Assembly: GCA_029879665.1 (NCBI GenBank)
Contig: JAOUPW010000065.1
Span: forward strand, 1-8,032
Direction of reading: 5' to 3'
Length of the DNA stretch: 8,032 nt
DNA from: Rhodospirillales bacterium
GTDB taxonomy: Bacteria > Pseudomonadota > Alphaproteobacteria > Rhodospirillales > JAOUPW01
Positions 1 through 7,593 of the stretch are shown piece by piece. The first letter of the stretch is position 1. Each line of letters starts with the position of its first letter. The notes below the pieces were generated by a model. The model saw nothing but the letters and a program-made list of their open reading frames with translations, did not search any database and had not been told where the DNA came from. The position numbers were made by a program, and so were the translations under genes.

Positions 1-1795
<1,795 letters not shown>

Positions 1796-2046
1796 AAAGA
1801 GATGTCGCACGACGGCTCAAAGTACGTGATTATTTTCGGTTCTGCCAGGGCGTTGCAGCGTTACGGATGGTCCTCGCAACGGAACCGGGAAGCTGTCTGA
1901 TTTTAAGAAGTTATTATTTATGTGCGATATATATTGTCGATATGGAACCGTATTTCGTTTGTTCCGAGGGGGCCAGTCATTATTCCAGAGAATCAAAAGG
2001 CGGGCGGGGATCGCCGCGCATTCGTTCGAGCGAAGTGTAACGCCAC
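1796..2046. promoter_or_regulatory. AT-rich divergent intergenic region between recQ and the diguanylate cyclase gene
   Basis: This stretch holds no gene. An AT-rich island at about 1901-1945 must serve both divergent genes. On the minus strand, TCGACA (1940-1935) and AATAAT (1918-1913) are separated by 16 bp and each matches the sigma-70 boxes in 5 of 6 positions. That would be a recQ promoter with a leader of roughly 110 bases. The hexamer CGATAT is repeated directly at 1925-1930 and 1938-1943, overlapping this -35 region. I see no convincing plus-strand promoter, and the diguanylate cyclase start has only a weak ribosome site. Confidence 0.3.
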
Positions 2047-3750
2047 ATGAAAACCCCATTTCTGTTAATTTGGGTTGCCTTGGTTGCGCTTGCCTGGCCT
2101 TCCTCCGGAAAAGCCGAACAGGTCGATGTTTCGTCCGGGTTGCGGGAATCCATCGGGACCCATGTCGGCTTTCTTAAGGAAGGGGACGCGCCCATCAGTT
2201 TGGATGAGGCGCTTAAAATCTATGCGGCGGGGCATTTCCAGGCGGGAAAGCGGCCTATCCTGACGTTTGGAATTGGCTCGAAGCCGATTTGGCTTGGGTT
2301 CGAAGCCATCAATTCAGGGGATGCACCGCTCAGGCGCCGCATTTCGGTCGAAACCTCCTGGCTTGATAAAATAGATATTTATTTCATTCGTAATGGGCGG
2401 GTGCTGGAAAGGAACCATACCGGGGATGCCCAGCCGTTTGCGGAACGCCCGGTCGAAAACCGGTTCTTCGTGTTCGACCATGGGTTTGAACCGGGAACCA
2501 CTACCGTATTGATGCGGGTGGAAAGCCCGGACCCGATCGTTCTTCCGGTTTACGTGGCAAGCGTTGAGGAAGCCCAGTCCAGAAATACGCTCGAGGCTTA
2601 CAGCTATGGGTTTCTCTATGGGGCGCTTATTGCCTTGTTGGCTTATAACTTCATTCTGTTCCTGGGTTTGAAGAACGCACGCTATCTCTACTACTCGATT
2701 TATCTGGCGTGTTTCGTAATCATGAATATTGCCTACACGGGGCATGGCTTCCAATGGCTGTGGCCGGACAGTCCGCGATGGCAGATGTGGTCCAATCTCG
2801 TTTTGATGGTGGCCTATTCAATCAGCGGTCTGGTGTTTGCCACGCAGTTCCTGGAAACCAAGCGGCATTTCCCGCGCCTTCATCGCTTGGTCATGGGAGG
2901 CATATTCGTGGCCGGCTTTTTTACGGTGCTTTCCGTCATTGCCGGCGCGCATTTTGCCATGCTGTTGGTGGCTTTCATTTTTATGTTTTTGTTTTCGCCC
3001 ATCATGGTGCTTCTGGGGATTGTATCGGTTTTCGCCGGGATTAAATTCGCCAAATACTTTGTAATTGCGTCCATCGCTGCGGTCACCGGCTCGGCCCTGA
3101 CGGTATTGGTCGTATGGGGGCATATTCCCTACAGCATCTGGGCATACCGCGCGGTTGACATCGGAATGATGATCGATGCCGTTTTGCTGGCCCTTGCCTT
3201 GGCCGATCAGTTTCGCGTCAGCCAGGAGGAAAAAAACCTGGCCGAGAAATTGGCCAGGATCGATCCCTTGACGGGATTGAACAACCGGCGGGCCTTTGAC
3301 GAATCCGTCGGTCAGTTGTGTGATTCAGAGAAAAATAACAATCGCGAATTGTCGGTGATTCTTATGGATATCGACAGGTTTAAAACGATTAACGATACGT
3401 ACGGTCATGCTTTCGGTGACGATGTTCTGATTCAAACGGCAAAGATGATCAAAAAGACCGTTCGCGGAGAAGATGTGGTCGCGCGATGGGGAGGTGAAGA
3501 GTTCATTGTATATCTGCCGGAAACAAATCTCAGCGAGGCGGTGTTCGTTGCGGAACGCTTGAGCGAAAACATCGCGAAGACCCGCCTGGAACTCAACGGG
3601 ACAAAAATAAACTTCACGGCGAGTTTTGGCGTCGCCCACCGGAACGGGGAAAGTGTCAGCTTGAATGAGGTTATAACAACTGCCGACAATCATCTCTATT
3701 GGGCGAAGGCAAACGGGCGTAACAGGGTGTGTTCCCGGCTGCTCGAGTGA
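2047..3750 (+). CDS. Membrane diguanylate cyclase with 7TM-DISM sensor and GGDEF domain
   Basis: The predicted role is synthesis of cyclic di-GMP from two GTP in response to a periplasmic or membrane signal, which would bear on motility and attachment. Of 567 residues, 1-23 form a signal peptide (cleavage probably after GKA). Residues 25-175 fit the periplasmic 7TMR-DISMED2 sensor. About 184-388 contain seven hydrophobic helices of the 7TM-DISM type, and 404-563 are a GGDEF domain. The active site reads GGEEF at 482-486 with the metal-binding Asp at 441 in DIDRFKTIND, so the catalytic site looks intact. RGED at 473-476 has the spacing of the RxxD product-inhibition site. There is no EAL domain. 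The ATG at 2047 has only a weak ribosome site (GAAGTG about 10 bases upstream), but the signal peptide begins there, which supports this start. The gene stands alone. It is visibly richer in A+T than recQ. The signal is unknown. Confidence 0.93.
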   Translation: MKTPFLLIWVALVALAWPSSGKAEQVDVSSGLRESIGTHVGFLKEGDAPISLDEALKIYAAGHFQAGKRPILTFGIGSKPIWLGFEAINSGDAPLRRRISVETSWLDKIDIYFIRNGRVLERNHTGDAQPFAERPVENRFFVFDHGFEPGTTTVLMRVESPDPIVLPVYVASVEEAQSRNTLEAYSYGFLYGALIALLAYNFILFLGLKNARYLYYSIYLACFVIMNIAYTGHGFQWLWPDSPRWQMWSNLVLMVAYSISGLVFATQFLETKRHFPRLHRLVMGGIFVAGFFTVLSVIAGAHFAMLLVAFIFMFLFSPIMVLLGIVSVFAGIKFAKYFVIASIAAVTGSALTVLVVWGHIPYSIWAYRAVDIGMMIDAVLLALALADQFRVSQEEKNLAEKLARIDPLTGLNNRRAFDESVGQLCDSEKNNNRELSVILMDIDRFKTINDTYGHAFGDDVLIQTAKMIKKTVRGEDVVARWGGEEFIVYLPETNLSEAVFVAERLSENIAKTRLELNGTKINFTASFGVAHRNGESVSLNEVITTADNHLYWAKANGRNRVCSRLLE

Positions 3751-3852
3751 ACGAATCTTATCGTCCGAGCATTCTGCCGCATCCATGTAAACTTACCGAT
3801 CGTTCAACGCGCGCGCGGCGTGCCGTTTCGCTGTCAACCGAACTTAAAAATA

Positions 3853-3880
3853 AAAGCCCCCTCCGTTGGGAGGGGGCTTT
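3853..3880. terminator. Bidirectional intrinsic terminator between convergent genes
   Basis: A perfect 12-bp stem (AAAGCCCCCTCC pairing with GGAGGGGGCTTT) closes a 4-base GTTG loop. Read on the minus strand, the stem is followed by TATTTTTAAG, a good U tract, so it should end the minus-strand transcript whose last stop codon is at 3920. Read on the plus strand, only TTT follows before GCCGG, so termination of the diguanylate cyclase transcript (stop at 3750) would be weaker but still likely. Nothing else is recognisable between 3751 and 3852. Confidence 0.88.
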
Positions 3881-3919
3881 GCCGGTTTAGAATTCCGGTA
3901 AATGAACCTGAATTCCGCG

Positions 3920-4168
3920 CTACGGTTTCCATACCATCCGGTCGTCTTCGAAAAACACCACGCAGGGATTTTCAGGCCTGTACATGGGTTTTTTACGGCA
4001 GCTCTCCAGGGCGCCCGCGCGCATTTCGCTATGGGTGCGCCTGTTATGCCATCGGCCGCCATAGGCGCCATCCTTCGATACCGCAAAGGCTTTCGGCGTT
4101 TCCGCCGGCGCGTACATTTCGAGGAAGCATTTGACGCAGGTGTTTGCCCCGCCCGCCTGCTTCAACAT
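3920..4168 (-). CDS. Small cysteine-containing protein of unknown function, 5' end probably frameshifted
   Basis: I do not recognise this protein. From the first possible start (ATG at 4168) it is 82 residues. It carries a CVKC pair at residues 11-14, cysteines at 57 and 69, a mid-section AFAVSKDGAYGGRW, and it ends MVWKP. The pattern of an aromatic/Gly segment, then ALESCRKK, then PCVVFFEDDRMVW resembles small Cys-paired domains of secreted alphaproteobacterial proteins, but that is an impression and not an assignment. The ATG has no ribosome site (GGCCGTCCCC precedes it). The same frame stays open and protein-like back to 4276 without an ATG, GTG or TTG. A GTG with a strong ribosome site lies just beyond, one base out of frame (next entry). 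The gene follows the phosphoribosyltransferase gene closely and the terminator at 3853-3880 closes the unit. Confidence 0.55.
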   Translation of the reverse strand: MLKQAGGANTCVKCFLEMYAPAETPKAFAVSKDGAYGGRWHNRRTHSEMRAGALESCRKKPMYRPENPCVVFFEDDRMVWKP

Positions 4169-4293
4169 GGGGACGGCCGCATCGTAGGGAGACTGGTTTC
4201 CCGCTTGCGCGACCTCCGTCTTTCCGTCGCCATCGGGGCCGAGGAAAGCCGTTCCGACAACGGACCTACCGGTTTTTCACGGCGCCTTCCCTG
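4169..4293 (-). pseudogene. Likely original 5' end of the small gene: ribosome site, GTG and a one-base frameshift
   Basis: Reading the minus strand, AGGGAAGG (4292-4285) is followed four bases later by GTG at 4280, 23 bases after the phosphoribosyltransferase stop, a typical operon spacing. That frame reads GTG AAA AAC CGG TAG and stops after four codons. Removing one A from the A5 run at 4277-4273 joins the GTG to the open frame and gives a 119-residue protein beginning MKTGRSVVGT. In that version the cysteines are at 48, 51, 94 and 106. The added N-terminus is not a clear signal peptide. The alternatives are a true inactivating mutation, a homopolymer sequencing error, or slippage on the A run; the sequence alone cannot tell them apart. 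Confidence 0.45.
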
Positions 4294-4303
4294 GGTGCAC
4301 GCT

Positions 4304-4849
4304 CTATTCCTTCCCCAACGCGAACGGCTTGTTGTCGAAGATTTCCTGTTCCGTCAGGCCGTGCAGTTCGTGCGGGAAGACCAGCCACTTCTCGGTTTCG
4401 TGCAGGTAGAAATCCGGTGTGATCTCCACCTTGCGCTTGCCCGGCTTGTAATAGATGGTCGCCACCTTCATCTGCGGCGCATTGCGCCGCGACAGCCGCT
4501 TGACGGTATCGATCACCGCCTGCACGCTGCGGCCGCTGTCGAATACGTCGTCGATGATCAGCAGATTATCTTCGGCGTTCACGTTTTCGATGATGTAGTG
4601 CAGGCCATGGACCTGAACCGTATCGCGCTGGTTTTCGATGCCGTCGTAAGAAGACGTACGGATGGCGATGTGGTCGGTGGCGACGCCATGATAATCGAGC
4701 AATTCCTGCACCGCGATGCCCACCGGGGTGCCGCCGCGCCAGACGCCGACGATATAATTGGGCTTGAATCCGGCCTTCAGAATCGCATGGCCCAACCGGT
4801 AGGAATCCTCCAGCAACTGATTGGCGCTGATGAAAAGCTTTTCGACCAT
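4304..4849 (-). CDS. Purine-type phosphoribosyltransferase (hypoxanthine/guanine/xanthine salvage)
   Basis: A cytoplasmic type I phosphoribosyltransferase that would convert a purine base and PRPP into the nucleotide and pyrophosphate. In its 181 residues, the PRPP-binding motif LIIDDVFDSGRS lies at 97-108, with the two acidic residues and the following loop intact. The pyrophosphate-loop segment VWRGG is at 36-40. The C-terminal KWLVFPHE (154-161) matches the WxVFPxE segment of the small Gpt/Hpt-like group (COG2236 type). The exact base cannot be read from sequence, so no symbol is given. The start is well supported: AGAGGT ends seven bases before the ATG. It lies downstream of the purine permease gene on the same strand with a hairpin between them, which supports a purine substrate over a pyrimidine one. 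The stop is 23 bases before the GTG and ribosome site of the small downstream gene. Confidence 0.88.
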   Translation of the reverse strand: MVEKLFISANQLLEDSYRLGHAILKAGFKPNYIVGVWRGGTPVGIAVQELLDYHGVATDHIAIRTSSYDGIENQRDTVQVHGLHYIIENVNAEDNLLIIDDVFDSGRSVQAVIDTVKRLSRRNAPQMKVATIYYKPGKRKVEITPDFYLHETEKWLVFPHELHGLTEQEIFDNKPFALGKE

Positions 4850-4869
4850 GAATTGACCTCTGGGAATGG

Positions 4870-4899
4870 AAAACCCCCGCCGCCGAACGGCGACGGGGG
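4870..4899 (-). terminator. Hairpin terminator or attenuator between permease and phosphoribosyltransferase genes
   Basis: Read on the minus strand, CCCCCGTCGCC pairs with GGCGGCGGGGG (11 bp, one G-U pair) around a GTTC loop and is followed directly by TTTT. It lies 16 bases after the permease stop and 20 bases before the phosphoribosyltransferase ATG, leaving room for the ribosome site only. No promoter is visible between the hairpin and the ATG, so the second gene probably depends on read-through. With only four T residues the terminator may be partial, setting a lower level for the downstream gene. Confidence 0.72.
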
Positions 4900-4915
4900 A
4901 GGCGGCGTTTCGAGT

Positions 4916-6211
4916 TTAGCCGTAAACGTAGTGCAACACGCCGAGCGCCGCCACCAGATATACGGCCGGGCTGGTTTCGGACATGCGGCCGCTGAACACC
5001 TTGACCACGGCATAGGTGATGAAGCCGATGGCTATGCCGTTGGCGATGGAGAACGTCAACGGCATCAGCACCGCCGCCAGCACGGCGGGCGCGAATTCGG
5101 TGGCGTCATCCCAATCAATATCGATGATATTGCGCATGAAGAACGTTGCCACGAAGACCAGGGCGGCGCCGGTGGCAAACGCCGGAATGCTTTGTGCCAG
5201 GGGCGCGAACACCAGGCACATCAGAAAGAGCACGGAAACGACCACTGCCGTCAGCCCGGTGCGCCCGCCTTCCTTGATGCCGGCTGCGCTTTCGATATAG
5301 GAGGTGGTGTTGGAAGTGCCGAACAATGCGCCGGCGATGGTCGCCACCGAATCGCTGATCACCGCGCGGCCGATGCCTTCGACCTTGCCGTCGGCGTCGA
5401 CCTTGCCCGCCAGGTTGGCGACGCTGGTCAGGGTGCCGGCGGTATCGAAGAAGTCGACGAACAGCAGGGCGAAAACGACGCCGATCATGGTCGCGGTCAG
5501 GGCGCCGGTGATGTCAAGCTTGAGCAAGGTCGGCTCCAGGCTGGGCACCGCGCCGACGACGCCCTTAAATTCCGCGACGCCGGCGACCCAACCGATGATG
5601 CTGACGGCCAGGATGCCGATGATGATACCGCCTGGAATCTTCAGGCGGTCGAGGACGGTCATGATTGCGAAACCGGCGGCGAACAGAATTACCGGCAGGC
5701 TGCTGACGTCGCCCAGGCCGACTAAAGTTGCCGGGTTATCGACGACCACGCCCGCGTTTTTCAGGCCGATGATCGCCAGGAACAGGCCGATGCCGGCGCC
5801 GATGCCCAGTTTGAGGGATTTGGGAATGGAGTTGATGACCCATTCGCGCAGGCCCGTCAGGCTGAGGATCAGGAACAGCACGCCGCTGACGAACACCGCG
5901 CCCAGGGCGACTTCCCACGGCTGTTTCATGCCGAGCACGATGCCGAAGGTGAAAAACGCGTTCAGCCCCATGCCTGGCGCCAGGGCGACCGGCCACTTGG
6001 CCCACCACCCCATGATCGAACACCCGACCACGGCGGCGAGAACGGTGGCGACGAAGACCGCGCCGAAATCCATGCCCCCGGTGGATATGATGCCCGGATT
6101 TACGACGATGATGTATGCCATCGTCAGGAATGTCGCGATTCCCGCCAGAACTTCCGTTCTTATTGAACTGCCTTTTTCCTTAATCTCAAAGTAACGGTTT
6201 AACCAATCCAT
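4916..6211 (-). CDS. AzgA-family (NCS2) purine base permease
   Basis: An inner-membrane, probably proton-coupled importer of adenine, guanine or hypoxanthine; the base cannot be fixed from sequence. It has 431 residues, the usual AzgA length, and is hydrophobic throughout with about a dozen or more membrane segments. Family signatures are the TFLTMAYIIVVNP segment (27-39), ALAPGMGLNAFFTFG (76-90), the VDFFDTAGTLTSVANLAG stretch (252-269) and GTSNTTSYIESAAGIKEGGR (298-317). These are the conserved substrate- and cation-site regions of the AzgA/GhxP/AdeP proteins. The ATG at 6211 is chosen because GAGGGG sits six bases upstream and the protein then begins like its homologues (MDWLNRYFEIKEKG). 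An in-frame ATG at 6280 would add 23 polar residues and overlap the likely promoter. The TetR gene lies upstream on the same strand and the phosphoribosyltransferase gene downstream, so uptake and salvage are encoded together. Confidence 0.95.
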   Translation of the reverse strand: MDWLNRYFEIKEKGSSIRTEVLAGIATFLTMAYIIVVNPGIISTGGMDFGAVFVATVLAAVVGCSIMGWWAKWPVALAPGMGLNAFFTFGIVLGMKQPWEVALGAVFVSGVLFLILSLTGLREWVINSIPKSLKLGIGAGIGLFLAIIGLKNAGVVVDNPATLVGLGDVSSLPVILFAAGFAIMTVLDRLKIPGGIIIGILAVSIIGWVAGVAEFKGVVGAVPSLEPTLLKLDITGALTATMIGVVFALLFVDFFDTAGTLTSVANLAGKVDADGKVEGIGRAVISDSVATIAGALFGTSNTTSYIESAAGIKEGGRTGLTAVVVSVLFLMCLVFAPLAQSIPAFATGAALVFVATFFMRNIIDIDWDDATEFAPAVLAAVLMPLTFSIANGIAIGFITYAVVKVFSGRMSETSPAVYLVAALGVLHYVYG

Positions 6212-6270
6212 GATGATCCCCTCTTGTTGCGGCGTTCCGCGGAAGTTTCGCTTAATCCTTGTGGAGGAAA

Positions 6271-6300
6271 AATAGATCATTATTGAAAAGGGTAGGTCAA
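6271..6300 (-). promoter_or_regulatory. Probable promoter of the purine permease gene
   Basis: On the minus strand, TTGACC (6300-6295, 5 of 6 matches to the -35 box) is followed after 18 bp by TCTATT (6276-6271, 4 of 6). Transcription would start near 6264, giving a leader of about 50 bases before the ATG at 6211. That leader contains the perfect 10-bp palindrome TTCCGCGGAA at 6235-6244, which could be an operator or part of a hairpin. No purine-riboswitch core is recognisable. Confidence 0.4.
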
Positions 6301-6392
6301 TGCGGAATGTCGCCCCTGTACGCCATTGTCCATGCGCTTTAAACTAAACTGCCTTGATAAAAGGGGTTCGAGATGACCGGGGAATCTTTTTG
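6301..6392. other. Spacer downstream of the TetR gene with no recognised feature
   Basis: This gap separates the TetR stop from the permease promoter. I find no convincing terminator hairpin after the TetR gene, so its transcript may run into the permease gene. GGGGTTCGAGATGACCGGGG at 6364-6383 stands out but forms no stable stem. Confidence 0.3.
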
Positions 6393-7004
6393 TTACGACT
6401 TTTGGGCATGACTTTGAAGGCCGCGGATAACCAGGGCGAGCATCTTTCCACCCTCGGCGATCAGATCGAATCTTTTTGAAGCTATGGACCAGCGCAGAAC
6501 GGTTCCCTGTAGGGCGGCAATAACCAAATTTGCAGCTTCGTCGGAATCGATGTCAGGGCGCAGTTCTCCACGGGTGATGCCTGCTTGTATTTCGGTGGAA
6601 AGAATTGCGTGAAAGCGTTTCATCAACGCCAGCACGCCATTCCGGATTCCGGCGTTTTTTATGTGAAGCTCGCGCGAAAATATGATCGAGGGAAGGGCGG
6701 GTACAGCCGTAACCAGCCTAAGTTGCGCCCCAACCAGATCGTGCAGACGTTTGCATGAGGACGGAGCCAATTCAAGGTCGCTCCATCCCTGTTCCATTTT
6801 TTGGCTAATGGTCTCGAATACCGCACTCCAGATATCCTCTTTAGTGGGAAAATGGCGGAAGATTGCGGCATGGCTTAATCCAATCTTCTTGGCCAAGGCC
6901 TCGGTCGTTATCCGTCCCGGACCCACATCCAAAGACAGGCTGAATGCGGCATCCACGATTTCCGATTTTCGCTCTTGCGTACTTTTTCGTTTGAGTGTAT
7001 TCAT
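6393..7004 (-). CDS. TetR-family transcriptional regulator
   Basis: A DNA-binding dimeric repressor of the TetR type, 203 residues. The N-terminal helix-turn-helix is clear: ITTEALAKKIGLSHAAIFRHF at about 32-52, followed by PTKEDIWSAVFE, the conserved helix after the recognition helix. The C-terminal ligand-binding part (about 60-203) is helical and has no feature that identifies a ligand. The ATG at 7004 is preferred. The in-frame ATG at 7040 would lie upstream of the best promoter's -35 box and add 12 unusual residues. No ribosome site precedes 7004, but the promoter is placed so that the mRNA would begin at or just before this ATG. The gene is divergent from the cytochrome c'-like gene, and inverted repeats in the gap suggest it represses itself and that gene. 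The purine permease gene downstream on the same strand is another possible target. Confidence 0.9.
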   Translation of the reverse strand: MNTLKRKSTQERKSEIVDAAFSLSLDVGPGRITTEALAKKIGLSHAAIFRHFPTKEDIWSAVFETISQKMEQGWSDLELAPSSCKRLHDLVGAQLRLVTAVPALPSIIFSRELHIKNAGIRNGVLALMKRFHAILSTEIQAGITRGELRPDIDSDEAANLVIAALQGTVLRWSIASKRFDLIAEGGKMLALVIRGLQSHAQKS

Positions 7005-7040
7005 GTAAGTAAGTAGATACTTACATTTGACAAATGTCAA
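7003..7040. promoter_or_regulatory. TetR gene promoter with overlapping operator palindromes
   Basis: On the minus strand a perfect -35 box, TTGACA (7040-7035), is followed after 17 bp by TCTACT (7017-7012, 4 of 6). The predicted transcript start, near 7005, is at or next to the TetR ATG at 7004. Four inverted repeats overlap here. They are GTAAGTA-GA-TACTTAC (7009-7024), ATGTAAGTA/TACTTACAT with a 6-base spacer (7003-7026), ACATTTG-A-CAAATGT (7023-7037) and TTGAC-AAAT-GTCAA (7027-7040). They cover both promoter boxes, as expected for a TetR-type operator that blocks its own promoter. A TTGACA on the plus strand at 7027-7032 could serve the cytochrome gene, but its -10 partner is poor. Confidence 0.65.
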
Positions 7041-7078
7041 GTACTCACTGTCTTTTTTTCGGGAAACTGGGACATATT

Positions 7079-7537
7079 ATGAAACCGAAAACACTCGCCA
7101 TCACGGCCATTCTGCTTTGGGCAATTTCCGCGGCATTCGTGGGGTTCACGTATGTAAAGGGGACCACGGTAACCGCCGTGGACGATCGCGAAGCCGTGGT
7201 TTTGGAACCCGCCGAGCTTGATTTCGTCTTGGTGGAGATGCGCGGCTTTCTCGCTGCCGTTCAGGAAATCATTGCCGCCGCCAACACGGGCGATATGGAT
7301 GCGGCAAGAAAAACCTCTAAAAGTTTTGGCCTTGCCCTGGCCAATACGACGCCCCCAGAAACCGTGAAGAAACTCCCGAAAGCATTTAAGCAGTTGGCCT
7401 TCTCCACCCATGAGGGCTTTGATGAGGTGAGCTTGGCCGCCGATATGGGATCGGAAGCGGTGATGGAGGCGTTGGAGGGAACCCTTAGCGTATGCGTGAG
7501 TTGCCACGAGGTTTTCCGTTTCACCTTAAGTAAATAA
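7079..7537 (+). CDS. Membrane-anchored cytochrome c'/c556-like protein
   Basis: A predicted c-type cytochrome held in the inner membrane with its haem domain in the periplasm. Of 152 residues, about 6-26 form one hydrophobic segment with no obvious cleavage site, probably an uncleaved anchor. Residues 44-152 look helical and end in CVSCH (139-143) followed by EVFRF. A single CxxCH close to the C-terminus followed by an aromatic/Arg residue is the hallmark of the four-helix cytochrome c' fold. Met54 in VEMRGF, in the first helix, is in the region where c556-type members place the second haem ligand, so the haem may be six-coordinate; this is inference. The start at 7079 is chosen because the hydrophobic anchor begins there and GGGA lies six bases upstream. 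An in-frame ATG at 7034 falls inside the operator. The gene is divergent from the TetR gene and is followed after 56 bases by a membrane protein gene on the same strand. Confidence 0.82.
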   Translation: MKPKTLAITAILLWAISAAFVGFTYVKGTTVTAVDDREAVVLEPAELDFVLVEMRGFLAAVQEIIAAANTGDMDAARKTSKSFGLALANTTPPETVKKLPKAFKQLAFSTHEGFDEVSLAADMGSEAVMEALEGTLSVCVSCHEVFRFTLSK

Positions 7538-7578
7538 ACCTTGATAGATCCGCAATCTCGGAAAAAGAAATATAAATT

Positions 7579-7593
7579 CAAGGAGAAGAATCC
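7579..7593 (+). promoter_or_regulatory. Strong ribosome binding site of the four-helix membrane protein
   Basis: AAGGAG at 7580-7585 with an 8-base spacer fixes the ATG at 7594. It is one of the best ribosome sites in the window and contrasts with the weak site of the cytochrome gene before it, suggesting that the membrane protein is translated well from a shared mRNA. Confidence 0.75.

Noticed and set aside
2021..2034. Inverted repeat TTCG...CGAA just upstream of the diguanylate cyclase start
   Set aside because: Only four bases pair around a six-base spacer, which is expected by chance in this composition.
3890..3917. Direct repeat GAATTCCG at 3890-3897 and 3910-3917
   Set aside because: Eight bases is too short to suggest an insertion or attachment site, and no mobile-element gene is nearby.
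3902..5725. A 607-codon open frame on the plus strand
   Set aside because: It runs antisense across the small Cys protein, the phosphoribosyltransferase and most of the permease. Its His/Asp/Gln-rich translation is typical of a shadow frame in GC-rich DNA.
5304..6194. A 296-codon open frame on the plus strand
   Set aside because: It is antisense to the permease; the translation is rich in Thr, Pro, Met and Arg with no fold-like pattern, as expected opposite hydrophobic membrane segments.
6212..6270. Purine riboswitch in the permease leader
   Set aside because: The leader is only about 50 bases long and shows neither the conserved junction nor the loop sequences of the purine aptamer.
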